A DNA stretch of 64,000 bases from Liquidambar formosana (lineage: Eukaryota; Streptophyta; Magnoliopsida; Saxifragales; Altingiaceae): the NCBI GenBank assembly GCA_039720395.1, contig CM077834.1:6530607-6594606 (forward strand), given 5' to 3'. Shown piece by piece: positions 10,447 through 22,430 of the stretch (the stretch's first letter is position 1; every line of letters begins with the position of its first letter). Both the position numbers and the translations under genes were made by a program. Under the pieces are notes generated by a model, which was not told where the DNA came from, searched no databases, and saw only the letters and a list, made by a program, of their open reading frames with translations.

Positions 10447-10971
10447 CTAAGGAGTCTCATCATCTGAACTAGAATAATCCATCCGTCTGTCTGCGATTGC
10501 TGGGAAAAGCCGCTGACGAAAATCAGGCGATGGAGGCTAGCGGGGATCAGAAGATGGCACTGTAGGAGCTTCTTTCTTCTGTGTCCTAGTTGGCCTCTTT
10601 GGTGACTCTCTCACCTCTTTACATGCCTTATCTAACATTATCAAGAAATCTCTAACTATAACAAACAGACGCAAGCCCTCGTCCTTCCCTGAATTCCTAT
10701 GGAAGTTATCCCCAGTGTTTTTCACCAGAGACATTATTCTCTTTTCTTCTCCCAGTAACCACGTCATATCAATCTCAATGTTCTGTACAAAACTCTTCAA
10801 TGCTTGGTGGAACTCCCTATCCTCCTCTACATTCTTCATATTTGAGTTCAGAAAATCCCCAGTTTTTACCAGTGCATTGCCAAGTTTAGCAACACTTCCT
10901 GTTAAGCTATCATGATCCAAAGCGGCTCCTTTCCTTACATTCTCTAATTCAACACCCAAACCCGATACTAC
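10447..10971 (-). pseudogene. Formin FH2 C-terminal exon, detached
   Basis: Minus strand, preceded by the acceptor-like CTTCAG, the frame opens VVSGLGVELENVRKGAALD and continues with LVKTGDFLNSNMKNVEED, FHQALKSFV, LLGEEKRIMSLVK, DEGLRLFVIVRDFLIMLDKACKEV and QKKEAPTVPSSDPR. This is the end of the actin-nucleating FH2 domain of a plant class I formin. One in-frame TAG (10537-10539) interrupts it, where relatives have a Gln codon. After it the frame resumes with PPSPDFRQRLFPAIADRRMD and ends naturally at 10447. Apart from that stop, 175 codons are in register, so the copy is recent. The upstream FH1/FH2 exons are absent; CNL pseudogene sequence begins about 110 bases away. Confidence 0.85.
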
Positions 10972-11083
10972 CTGAAGACTAAGGCTGCGGCATGGGAAGA
11001 ATCCTCAAGGAGTTCATTTGATTTGATGCTGGATACGCTTCCGCTCTCTCTGGCAGCATGGGCAGCTCGTACACCTTCGATTT

Positions 11084-13125
11084 TTAGTAGTTTGTGAGGG
11101 AATGAAAGTTGATGCAAAAGCTAAAGTGGATGTTCTAAATGACGAAGAAGCTTGGTAGTCAGTTTACTAAAAACTCCGGGAGTATAGCCTGTTTAAAAGA
11201 TATCAGGCCATTTGCAGAGGCAATTGCTAAAGAATGTGACGGATTGCCTTTGGCACTTATCATTGCGGGGTCAGCTTTAAGGGAAAAGGAAAAAGTTGAG
11301 CTGTGGAAGAACGACTTGAACAAGTTGCAACGATCATAGCTAGATGTCGAGGGTATTGAGAATAAGGTTTATAAGCCCTTGAAATGGAGTTACGACTCCT
11401 TACATCGTAGGAATTCCAAACCTTGTTTTCTCTGAGGACTTCTCAATTGAAGTAAGTGAACTTGTACAAGGTTGGTTGGCAGAAGGTTTGATAGATGACC
11501 AACTAAACTATGAAGATTCTCTTAATAGGGGAATAGCTATAGTTGAAAATCTAAAGGATTTGTGTTTGTTGGAAGATGGTATCTACGAGGGTACTGTGAA
11601 AATGCATGACGTAGTTCGTGACGTTGCTATATGGATTGTATCCTCCATGGAGGATGGGTGTAAATCTCTTATTCAGTCAGGAAATGGCTTGACTCAAATT
11701 TCCAATGTTGAAGTGATGAATTCGAGGAAGAGAATCTCTTTCATGAATAAGAATATAACTACTTTACCTGATTGTGTGGTGCAATATTCAAACACATCCA
11801 CTTTACTTCTACAAGGTGATTGGCGCCTCGAGAAAGTTCCTAAGAACTTTTTGTTAGGATTTCATGTACTCAAGGTCTTGAATATGAGTGGAACTCGCAT
11901 CCAGTCATTGCCTCTTTTCCTCACTTAAATGGGTGAGCTTCGTGCTCTAGTTTTACGGGATTGCTCTGGTCTCAAAGAATTACCCCCTCTAGGACGACTT
12001 AGAAAACTCCAAGTGCTTGATTTACATGGAATTCAAATCAGGGAATTGCCAAAAGGGATGGAAGAATTGAGCAATTTAAAGCAGTTAGACCTATCATCCA
12101 CTTGGGACCTCAAAACAATCCAAGCGGGAGTAATACGCAGGTTGTCTAGTTTGGAGTTTCTAGATATGAAATGGAGTGGTTACCATTGGGGCATGAAGGG
12201 AGAGGTAGAAGAGGGACAAACAACGATTGAGGAGCCGGGAAGTTTGGAGCGGTTGATTGTTTTAAAAATTTGGTGCCACAGCATACCTTGCCTTGGCGGG
12301 GAAGATCCTATTTGAATAGAGAGATTGCGAAGGTTCCAATTTGAGTTTAGTGTAGATACAGGTCCAGAATACTTCATCCCTAAATGCAATTAAAGGCATG
12401 TGATTTTTAGAAATCTTGATCTCTCAAAAAAACAAATCAGGTGGCTGTTAATTAATGCAAGCAATCTGGTCTTAGATTCTTGTACGGAAATGGGTTGGAT
12501 GCTTAAATACTTGGCGACAAACAGTGAAGGCTTTGCTGGTTTGAAGTCCTTAACTATTATGAAGTGTAATAGCCTTGGGGCATTCAGAGGATGTGCTGCG
12601 TGACATGACCTGCTTCCAAATTTGGAGGAACTTCACCTCCGAGATATCTATAATCTGGAGAGTATACACCCACTAGTTGTCCTGCTCGGACTCAAATTTT
12701 GTAGACTGAGAGTAATAAAATTGTGGTGCTGTCCAAAGCTCATATATCTTACTTCTCATGATGTGATTCCCCACTTGATTAACCTTGAAGAAATCCATGT
12801 CTAGTGCTGTTGCAGTCTGGAAAACCTGTTTGAACATAGTGGGTCAGAGCAGAATGTGGCTCCACATCCTGTTCTTCCAAAACTACGGATATTAGTATTG
12901 GAATTCCTTCCCGGATTGAGGAGTATTTGCAGAGAAAAGGAGTCATGGCAGAGTCTGGAGCAACTCAGAGTGATGGGCTGTGATCAGCTGAGGAGGCTAC
13001 CTCTGACTACTCAAAATGCAAAAATCATAAAAGAAAGCAGAGGAGGGCAGCAGTGGTGGAGCCAATTGGAGTGGGATGATGATGATACCAAGCTCACTCT
13101 CCAGCCTTTTTTCAAACCTTGCTGA
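11084..13125 (+). pseudogene. CC-NBS-LRR pseudogene, 5'-truncated, plus strand
   Basis: Homology to the CNLs of this cluster starts in the NB-ARC domain at VCEGMKVDAKAKVDVLNDEEAW. The CC region, P-loop and kinase-2 are missing. GLPLAL is present (near 11245). RNBS-D is cut: CFL is followed directly by EDF, a deletion of about 20 bases that shifts the frame near 11425. VKMHDVVRDVAIW follows (about 11600), then LRRs to a C-terminus ending LTLQPFFKPC. From 11476 to 13125 a single frame is kept but interrupted by stops near 11926, 12313, about 12390, 12601 and 12802. Another frame break lies at about 11155 and a stop at 11337. It is the only long CNL copy here on the plus strand. Confidence 0.9.
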
Positions 13126-14880
13126 GGATGATGCAACTTCCCTAAATTTGGACGAAGATGTATCAATGAAAATTCTATGCTTGCAGGGCTCTGGCAATAG
13201 AACCCCTCTAGACTCTAGAGTATGTTTTATTATTATTAGGAGGTTTATTAATGGGTAAGGATATTGCCAAAGAAGCAATTGTTGCTTCCACGATTATTTT
13301 TATTGATAGACCAGAATACCCTTCCTAAGTCAAAAAAGGGAAGAGAGAAAAATTTAAGAAAGAAAGAGAAAAGAGGAGAGGAAGGGGTCGGCACTTATGA
13401 CCATAGCCACCGGCGGTGGCTTCTCGGCAAAGAGAAAGCGAGGGTGGTAATGGTCTTGAGAGTTTAGACTTTAGAGAAAGATGAGTGTCATCTTCTCCGG
13501 TGAGCATCGCCTACTTGCCCGTAATCACTCCAAGTAAGACTTTTATATGTACATCGCATCATCTCTTTCAACATCAACGAGCCTCCACATCCATTCATCA
13601 TCAATGGCATCCACCACCATTGCAGTCACAAACTTGCAAATTAAAGGTCAATCTCTTCACCGTTGTCAATGCTACCTACGGCAACAATGAACCCCAATTT
13701 TTTTGGGTAATTAAACATTTGATTGATATCGTTTTCATTGTCACAAACCTACAAAGCTGGATGGTCCATTTTTCTGGTTATTTTAATCGAAATCACACTT
13801 CGCTATATGGAGATTCCCCTGTATATTTATTTCAAACATGCTGCCTCTTCTTTGTTGCAGGTTTGTCTTAGAGCTCTATATAATCACCTATTCCTCTTTT
13901 GAATGAATAAATAGGAAGACCTGTGATTTTGCTTTATCACTTTGAGAAACAATCTGGAAATGCATTGAACAGTGGTGACCTTTATCTCTCCTACCCACCT
14001 TTTTGAGTTTTGGCCTTTTCCTTTTCTTTATGTTTCTCTGGTCTTTCATCCTCCTTTCCTTATTTTCCCCGTTGACTCAGAGGGGTAATCTGGTCCGTCA
14101 ATTATAATATAAATTGAAAGGCCGTGGAAACAACCTTCGTAACTCTGGCAATAGCGCCACCTTTATTAATTTGTAGAATTGGCAAGTTGTAAACATACTG
14201 GTTAGAAAAGAATACAAGTAACAATGACTTATACAAATCCAAAATCTATTTTAACGAGCGCTTCAAAAACCACTAGCTGTTGTGACCGTATTCATCTATC
14301 AGTTGATATGGTATCTCCTCTTCTCTAAGTCGAAAGAAAAAAAAGGCTTCAGTTACTAATTTGCTTACTAATTTGCCATTGTCATATCAGACATGTAAAT
14401 GAAATGAATCTCAACCATTTTTCCTCAGCCTATTTAAAAATCTATTACAAAAATTGAAAATTATGAAATTTGCATATCATGTTTTTTCCGTGTATTTTTT
14501 TTTTTTTTCAACATAAAGTAGTCACGTGCTATATTTTAAAATAAGGGAGGTGTTGTTATAAGAGAATTGTTATGGTAGTGAAATATGGAAAGAATCTTGG
14601 GAGAAAAATAAGGAGAGAAATAACCAAGAGGAAACGGTTTTAGGAGAGTTCCTATCAGAGAGAAATTAGGAGAGAATCTTGGGAGAAGAAAAAAAGGGAG
14701 AGAAAAAATATATAGAAAGAATGGTACGATCATAGGAGGAAAACAAAGAAAGATTTTGTGATTATTTGATAATGACATTTTTGTCCAACCATGTTTGGTT
14801 GGACTTAAGGTTGAAAGTGTTTTTTAAAATGGACTTAAGGATGCATAAGTCTTCCAATTTGGACTTGAGACCAAACACCC
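13126..14880. other. Gene-free stretch
   Basis: No gene is supported. Frames at 13264-13467 and 13485-13871 are short and low-complexity, with no recognisable domain. The part 14525-14780 is purine-rich on the plus strand (GGGAGAGAAA-type repeats). A T run occurs at 14497-14509. Confidence 0.45.
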
Positions 14881-14884
14881 CTAA

Positions 14885-15815
14885 ATTTTTTAAGGTTTAA
14901 TGAAAATATAAAAGTTTTTCACCAAAACTGACCATGTTGTCTACTAAAAAACATCATTTTGAACAACTTTGTAAAATAAATTTTGGGGAGGACTATTTCC
15001 ACACCCTTTTTTGCTTATCCACACCCTTCTATGGGCAAATTTGTCATTCCATTTCCTTCTCTTTCTCATTCTCCTTGTCTTTCTTGTCCCCATAGACTTT
15101 CCTCATTTGTCTCCTCCAGCAATCCCTTTTCACAGGCAAAGCTCATTTTTTTGGCAAACTTGTATTCAGTTTTTAAAAGTTTAAAAATAAAATTTAGTAA
15201 GAAGAGGAGGATGCAGGAAGGGATTCTTTCCTATTCTTTTCCTCAAGTTTCTCAACAACCAGTAGATGTTAACCCAAAGAAAATGAGAAAATTTGATAAT
15301 CCAAATAGGTTTTCTCAACCCCTTTACACCACGCCAACCACAACCTCTCCAACCCCTTTGCCTCCGCAAAAGATTGATGCCGACGAAAGAAGGGTAGTGA
15401 CGGAGGGTTCATAGGAGGAGCTCGGAGCGAAGAGGTTTTTAGGTTTTGCGGTGGCGATATTCGATGTGGTACAAATATTTGCTAGTGAGGGAGAATAAAA
15501 GGGCCTTCGTTAAGGTAGTCAACGATTATGAATATAATTTCTTCATTGAGATTATCAAAGGGGTTGGTGATGGATGTTCTTCCTCTATGTTTTTCTGCTT
15601 ATGCTTTTCATGGGTTAGGAAGAGAGGAAAGAGAAAGAGAAGACAGTGAAGTGACGAATTTGCCCATAAAGGGGTGTGGATTAGCAAAAAAGGGCGTGGA
15701 AATAGGCCCTCCCTAATTTTTTTCTAAAATTTATCATTTAAGCGGACTTTTTAGTTATTTACAATATTTCTTTCATTTTTACAAATTTTTTAATGAAAAC
15801 AGTAAAAAAGTCAAC
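14885..15815. repeat. Foldback family, copy 2, split by a nested insertion
   Basis: 14885-14984 (including TTTTTCACCAAAACTGACC and AACATCATTTTGAACAACTTTG) matches the right arm of the foldback element at 28080-28160. The sequence continues after the inserted element at 15715 with AAAATTTATCATTTAAGCGGAC, corresponding to 28180-28200. The family also occurs at 1-129 and 27740-28255. The 730-bp insert therefore landed inside an older copy. Confidence 0.6.
14985..15714. mobile_element. 730-bp element with about 65-bp terminal inverted repeats
   Basis: The left end (GGGGAGGACTATTTCCACAC, then CCTTTTTTGCTTATCCACACCC and GGGCAAATTTGTCA) is matched almost base for base by the reverse complement of 15651-15714. 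The interior has short frames without recognisable domains. Flanks TAAATTTT and TAATTTTT suggest a roughly 8-9-bp eroded target duplication. Superfamily is uncertain; a MULE-type non-autonomous element is the likeliest. Confidence 0.75.
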
Positions 15816-16989
15816 TTAAATAATCTGCATAACAAATCATCTATCTATCACCTGCAAGTGACAACAATCGAGTGGTCCTAGGGCCTCTTGCTTGGGTTCA
15901 ACTCTCACCATTCCCTCTCAAGGCCACCTTCATGGACTTTGTCCTGTAATTGCCTAGTGCATGTCGGATAGGCGAACTGTATTATTGCATGTGCCCAGAG
16001 AATTAGTTAAGTACAAAGCATCTAGAATCTCCTAATATAAAATAATAAAAAAAATTAAAAATTAAAAAAAATAAAAATGAAAATAAAAACCCTTGAGTTT
16101 GGCTCAATAAATTTTCTACAACTAACTATTTTAGGTGTGCAATATATGAGAACAAAATAGGTTAAACTACAACAATTAGTTTAAAATAAAATTTATTGGC
16201 AAAGACATCTTCATTAAAAGAATTAATAGACAAATTAAAAGTAAAAGATAAATTTTTATTTTTATTTTTTTAAATGTGTGATCATTCCGAATGTTAATCC
16301 CATGCCAAAAGCATAACTTGTTTGATGGTATAGAGATGAACTAGCGGTTAAAGTTACATTTCTAATCAAATTTCTCTCTATTATCTTCCAAAATATGCTA
16401 TCCATTCTTCTTCTCTGTTTTGCTCTGTTTTGGAGCTTAAACTCCCTCCTTTTCTTCGTCTTTGTCCTCACTCCTCACCCAAATGTTAAGCAACTTCCAA
16501 ACCAACCTCATCCACTAAAGTCCGGCAAATTTCAGCCTAAATTTCAAGGAAAATTAAAACATCATTACATTACCTAGTGATGCACAAGTTGGTCCCCCAC
16601 GTGTAAAATTGTCAAAGCTGTGAACTCAATTGGGCGGTTAAACAAACTCAAGCAGCAGCCCGCTTTTGTTGAAACCAAACCTCAAGCGAGCATACGGTTT
16701 CTATGTTTGAATCACTGGATCCGGTGTCGCATAAAAATTAACACGGGAAGGGTCATTAATGCATATCACTCTCAAGCGATCTTTACCGTCAAGAGATGAA
16801 TAAAAATACATAACATTGAAAGCGTGGTTGAGAAAAGTGCTTTCAGCGAAACAAATACATTGAAGGCGTGCTCGTAAAATTCTTTTTTCAGTTAAATAAA
16901 AAGCGCCGTTTGCTAATAGTGCTTTTGAAAGCGTAATTTATAAACACGCTTTAAGTTAAACAACTAAAACGAGGATTTAAAAAAAAAAA
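15816..16989. other. Gene-free AT-rich stretch
   Basis: No gene. Contains A-rich simple sequence (16040-16090) and, near 16780-16960, repeated short words AAAGCG/GCGTG and GTGCTTT with partial inverted symmetry. Bases 16560-16700 weakly resemble 9985-10060 beside the formin exon. Confidence 0.4.
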
Positions 16990-17545
16990 CAGGCGGGAGA
17001 GTGAGATTGGTATCATCGTCATCCCACTCCGAGTCACTCCACCACCACCACTCTTTTCCTCTTATCTCTTTTACAGTATTTGCATTTTGGGTAGTGAGAG
17101 TCAGCCTCCTCAGTTCATTGCAGCAGATCACCTGGAGCTGCTCTAGACTCTGCCATGACTCCTTTCCTCTACAAATACTCCTCAATTCGGGAAGGAATTC
17201 TAATCTCAGTACCCGTAGTTTTGGAACAACTGGACCTGGAGCCATGTGCCTTCTGCCCCGCCGCCTATATTCAAACAGCTTTTCAAATTTATCACAATTC
17301 TGTACACTAATTTCTTCAAGGTTTATGAGGTGCGGAATCAGATCATGAGAAAAATGATATGGTAGCATTGGACAATTACAGACATTTATAAATCTGAGTA
17401 CGTCTAGGAAATCAGACTCCAAGGAGGGGCGTCTAGTGGCCAAACACACTCCATATTAGTGATACCAAAGAGGCCAAGTTGCTCCAAATTTGGTAGCCGG
17501 TCGTGTTGGGCAGCACATCCTCTGAATGACTTGGGGTCAGTTTGA
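16990..17545 (-). pseudogene. CNL C-terminal LRR fragment
   Basis: Minus-strand frames give FRGCAAQHDRLPNLEQL, then LINLEEISVQNCDKFEKLF, VVPKLRVLRLEFLPELRSIC, KESWQSLEQLQVICCNELRRL and EWWWWSDSEWDDDDTNLTL. This is the last LRRs and acidic C-terminus shared by the CNLs of this cluster. A frame change separates the two frames near 17410-17440. Everything upstream of FRGCAA (CC, NB-ARC, first LRRs) is absent, and the preceding 17546-17660 is unrelated. It is a decayed end-piece of a duplicated gene. Confidence 0.85.
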
Positions 17546-18065
17546 ATATCCCATGAAAATTTAATTGGTTCATCGTGTTTTGTATATAATTTTATGTACA
17601 AACCCATCATTATGTAATAGAGCAATTGAAGCGAATGGCAACCATTACCACAAAATGACACAGGAAATTCTAAAACAGTGATATTTTATATGTGAATTCC
17701 TAATATTTGATCATATGTTATCAGTTACGTACGTTATGGTGGCTTTCTTGGATGGCTCCATCCGAGATAATGGATACATGCTTTTGATGCTATATAAAGT
17801 ACAAATGGAGTCCTGGAAATTCTATGGGAGAACCAACCAGGCCCTTATTGAACGTCCTCCCCCAGCTACAAACCTTCACTTTTCACAGGCCAATCCTAGA
17901 TCTTTACAACTTTTTTTTATTTAAATTTAAACCATTTACAACTTAATATTTACTGGAGATGCGCACATAAGCGCCTCAGTATCACTGCCCACACTCTCAT
18001 ATCACTCAGCACACCGAACCACCTGTTTTGCTCTCACTATCCACGAGAGAGAAAAGGGAGAGAGC
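17546..18065. other. Gene-free stretch between CNL relics
   Basis: No supported gene; the short frame at 17715-17924 has no recognisable similarity. AT-rich with a few CT/AG runs. Confidence 0.4.
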
Positions 18066-18206
18066 GGGGGGAATTACCTTTTGTTGACCACTTCCCAAAT
18101 TAATGCCAAACAAATGAACTTGGTAATCAATTTGTAGCAAGTTGACAGGCAAAACCTTTCTTTGGTATTAGCTTGGGAAGTGGTCAACAAAAGATAATTT
18201 TCCCTG
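18066..18206. mobile_element. Foldback MITE, copy A (same type as 32783-32938)
   Basis: GGGGAATTACCTTTTGTTGACC and ACTTCCCAAATTAATGCCAAA at the left are matched by the reverse complement of TTTGGTATTAGCTTGGGAAG, TGGTCAACAAAAG and ATAATTTTCCC at the right. Arms of about 45 bp enclose a roughly 50-bp loop. The inner part TTTGGTATTAATTTGG and the GGGAAAATT termini are shared with the MITE at 32783. GCGG on both sides may be a remnant of the target duplication. Confidence 0.65.
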
Positions 18207-18302
18207 CGGCTGCCCCAGGGGGGAATACTTATTGACGTCCTTGATTCAACCGGTGGTGACTCAATATCATGGAAGCCCTGCGAGCCTTGGATTGATCTTC
18301 GT

Positions 18303-21223
18303 CTACCTCAATCTGGGTTTGAAAAAAGGCAGGAGACTGCGCTTGCTATGATCATCATCCCACTCCAATTGGCTCCACCACTCCTCTTCTCTTATCTCTT
18401 GTATGGTACCTGCATTTTGGGTAGTAAGAGGTAACCTCCTCAGCTGATTGCAGTTGATCACTTCAACCCGCTCTAGACTCTGCCATGACTCTTTTTCTCT
18501 GCAAATGGTCCTCAAGGCGCGAAGATTTGTCAATTCCAGTATCCGTAGTTTTGGAGGAACAGGATCCCGCCTTGAACTATATTCAAATAGCTTTTCCACT
18601 TCCCGACAGTCGTATAGGAAGATTTCTTCAAGGTTTATGAGGTACAGAATCAGATCATAAGGACAAAGATATTTTAGATTTGGACAACGACCCACTTTTA
18701 TGAATCTCAGTTTAGAAAATCTGAGTCCAAGCGGCAACAAGTGGCCAAACACACTCCAGATTATGGATAACATGGAGGTAAAATTCCTCCAAATTTGGTA
18801 GCAGGTCCTGTTGGGCAGCACATCCCCCCAATGGCCCTATGCTATCCCAATACCCAATATTTAGGGACTTCAAACCATCAAAGCCTTCACTGTTGCTCGC
18901 CAAGTATTCAGGCATCCAACCTATTTCCTTACAAGAATCCAAAACCAGATTACTCGTATTAATTAACAGCCACCTGATCTGTTTTTCTGAGAGGTCAACA
19001 TCGTTGAGAATCAACTGCCTTTCCTTGTACTTACGAAAGCTGTATTCTAGATCCCTATGTGAGCTAACATCAATTTGGAACTTTATCAATCTTTCTATCC
19101 GAACACTGCTGGGACAAGGTATGCTATGGCACCAAATTTTTAAAACAGTCATCTACTGGAGACTTCCCAGCTCCTCAAATGTTGTCTGTCCATCATCTAC
19201 CTCGCCCTTCACACCCCACTTGTAACCACTCCCACTCATATCTAGAACCTCTAAACCAAACAACCTGGATACCAATCCAGCTTGAATTGTTTGTAGGCTC
19301 CCAGTGGATCCTAGGTCTAGCTGCCTCAAATTGCTCAACTCTTCCAGCCCTTTTGGCAATTCCTTGATTCCAGTTCCATGTAAATCAAGCACTCTGAGTT
19401 TTCTAAGTCCTCCCAATTGGGGTAATGCTTCAAGCCATTTGCAATCCCGTAAAAGAAGAGCACGAAGTTCACTCAATCGAGTGAGGGAAAGGGGCAATGA
19501 CTGGATCAAAGTTCCACTCATATTCAAGACCTTGAGTAGTTGAAATCCTACCAAGAATCCCCAAGGAACTATATCAAGTGCAAAGTTACCTTGTAAAAAT
19601 AAAGTTGATGTGTTTGAGCATTGTATCACACAACCAGGTAGAGCACGTATCTCATTATTCATGAAAGAAATTCTCTCACACGACTTCAACAATTTGTCCT
19701 CTGAAATTTGACTCAAGCCAATTCCTGATCGAACAAGAAATTTACACCCATCGTCTGAGGAGGATGCAATCCACATTGCAACATCACGAATAACATCATG
19801 CATTTTCACAGTGCCCTCTTCCATACCAGGCTCCAACAAACACAAGTCCTTTAGATTTTCAACTATAGTGATTCCCCTATTTAGAGAGTCCTCATAGTTT
19901 AGTTGTTCCTCTATCAAACCTTCCGCCAACCAATATTGTGCAAGTTGACTTACTTCAATTGAAAAATCCTCAGGAAACAGAGAGCAATACAGGAAACAAA
20001 GTTTCATATTCTTGTCATGTAAAGAGTCGTAACTCCACTTCAAGGGCTTATAAACGTCTTTCTCAATCCCTGGGATAGAAGGTTGTGACCGTTGCAACTC
20101 GTTTAGGGCATCCTTCCACAGCTCAACTTTTGCTTTTCCCCTTAAAGCGGACCCCACAGTGATGCGTGCCAAAGGCAGTCTGTTACATTCTTTAGAAACT
20201 GCCTCTGCAAATTCTCTAATATCTTTTGAATTGGCTACTCCCCACATTTTTAGTAAACAATTGCCAAGCTTCTTCATCATTTAAAACTTCAACTTTGACT
20301 TTTACATCAACTTTCATTCCTTCACAAACTATTAAAGATCGCGATGTCAATACGATTTTAGACCCCTTATGAATTTCAGCCTGTGGGATACCTAAAGAAT
20401 CCAAATCGATTATGTCCCAAACATCATCCAAAATGAGGAGGAATTTTTTTTCTTTCATAAGTCTTTCATGCAGTCGGCTGGCCAATGCCACCTGACTTTC
20501 TACTGATGATACCGACAATCTCAATCTCTCAGCAATTTGGGTTTGGAACCTTATCAAGTCCAACTTCTTGGACACCGTAACCCATATGACCATGCCAAAA
20601 AGTGTTGATGAAGTACTCTCGAGCTTGTTGTTAAAGATCCTCATTATGGTAGTCTTTCCGACACCTCCCATTCCCTAAATACCGATCCTGTTGATTCCAT
20701 CTTCACTCAATAGGGTCATAATTTTGGCTAAAATCTTCGATACAGTTGTTTGATTTTCAACTGAGGCTCCAGGGATATGCCTGACTTTTCTTGGTAAAGG
20801 ATTCACAGCCACCATGCCAGCAGGGAAACTTCCAGCTTGCAGAAGCCTTTCTACCTCCTTGAGCATATTTGCTAATTTATTGCTGAGTCTGCAACGCAGA
20901 GTGCAATTTAAGAAACTTGCACATAATTTTTCATTGTTGGTCGTGACAATAGCTTGCAATGAATTCACTTGAAGCCTAATCCTTTCAATCTTTGTTAGCC
21001 AATCTTCCACTTGAGGCATCCGTGAATTTTCATCCACCTCAACTACTTCAAGTTCTTGTTCCACTTTGTTTTGAAGTTCTATTAGGCATTCCATCTTGTT
21101 TCCCAAAGCATTGAGGTTTGAATGGAATCTGATGGTATTTTTGACGCAAGAACAGATACAGCCACAGAGGCATCGGTTAGCTTCTGCCACTGCTGAACCC
21201 AAGATTGAACCCAGCACTTCCAT
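18303..21223 (-). pseudogene. CC-NBS-LRR pseudogene, nearly full length
   Basis: Starts at ATG 21223 with MEVLGSILGSAVAEANRCLC, the typical RPS5/RPS2-like CNL N-terminus, and ends with an acidic LRR tail, WDDDHSKRSLLPFFKP. Four lesions break it: TGG to TAG at 20675-20677, immediately before the P-loop (GI*GMGGVGKTT); a frameshift near 20245 after AWQLFTKNVG; an in-frame TAG at 19153-19155 in the LRR; and a frameshift near 18720. Intact motifs include LLILDDVW, SKIVLTSR, LCFLYCSLFPEDF and VKMHDVIRDVA. Gly-Leu-Pro is changed to NRLPLA. A truncated CC-only protein of 182 aa could still be made. The leader exon and donor at 22271 are retained. Confidence 0.9.
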
Positions 21224-21676
21224 GGTAAAATCTCAATACGAGAAAAAGGGAAGAAACTTTTTAACTGCAAGAATGGAAGTTTTAACTGCCTTTCAGAGAA
21301 GATGATCTAAAGAGACAAAGCATGAAACAATTGTGGGAGATTTGGGACTCAGCTCAGTCTATTTAATTACTGGATGAAAAGAGCTACCATTTTGCTTATA
21401 ACTTGGGAGAATTAGAACAGGCAAAGATGCAATTTAGACAAAGCAAGCCTTATATATAATCCAGTTACATGTCTAAAAAACCCAGTTACTGTCTTGCTTT
21501 TCGAACAACTATATGGATGGAAATAACGAGGGAAAGGGAGAAAAAGGAAATAGATAGGTCCTGCTATGAGCAAATAAGTACCGTTCACCACCAACTTCCT
21601 AGTAAATGACTACTAACTTAACTAAGAATGACTACTAACTATAATTATTTGCCCATAGCTAAACCTTCTATATATA

Positions 21677-21720
<44 letters not shown>

Positions 21721-22270
21721 GTTCTGTTTACAAATTTCAAGTAAATCGGAGATTAGGAGCTATGTCATCCATAAAGTGCCTCAAATTATTGTCTTATTTA
21801 TATATTGAGTGTCTTACACCATGTGTCAAAGGATCTTTCCCTATATATTGGAGGAAAAGAGGGAAACAATGCCTTCCGTCATTTTGTAGCCAAAAAAACC
21901 AAAAACAAAACCAAAAAAAAACTGAGATGAAAAAGAGGGCAGAAAAGTTTCCATTTTCCTTTCATTTTTTTCCTTTCCCTTTTTTCCCATTCCCGTTTTT
22001 TTCCTTTTCTTTTACCCTTAGTGGAATCCGAGATCCAAACAGAAGGTTAAAGTTGTATCATATTACTTTAGGAGTAATGTAATGATCATCAAACATGTTC
22101 ACTAAACAAACAGAGGTTAATAGAAATCAAGCCTTGTAGAAAACAGGATACATAAGCAAGAAGATTTGTAATTTTGCAATGCAACTTGGGAGAATCATAT
22201 GGAATCTTAGAAACCAAAGAAAAAAAACAAAAGCTATAAATAATTATAAAAAAAAAGGAAGATAACATAC
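21224..22270 (-). other. Putative leader intron of the CNL pseudogene
   Basis: Lies between the ATG-proximal acceptor-like site (ATTGAG next to ATTTTACC-ATG) and the donor at 22270-22269. 21325-21500 is conserved with 130-340 and 32205-32340. It contains a GT microsatellite (21681-21713) and a TC-rich tract, and encodes no supported protein. Confidence 0.45.
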
Positions 22271-22430
22271 CTAGCTCTCTGTTTTGGTTTCAAAGATATT
22301 GAGAAGCAGAGAGCAATACCAAGAAGTCACAAACAGAAAATCCTCTTGCTAATTGCTAATCGCTAATCATTTATGAGAAGAGAAGGGATTCCCACAGAGC
22401 AAAAGAAAGCACAGGTATCCAATGTAGCTA
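22271..22430 (-). other. Probable non-coding first exon of the CNL at 18303-21223
   Basis: Minus strand ends GAGAGCTAG followed by GTATGTTATC, a consensus donor. It is conserved with 490-660 and 32550-32720 (TATTGAGAAG, CCTCTTGCTAATTGCTAAT, CCCACAGAGCAAAAG). The upstream module (22409 onward, GCACAGGTATCCAATGTAGC) follows. The exon is inferred from conservation plus splice site; no transcript evidence. Confidence 0.5.

Noticed and set aside
13264..13871. Frames with basic or Pro-rich sequence
   Set aside because: Low complexity, no domains, no exon-like borders.
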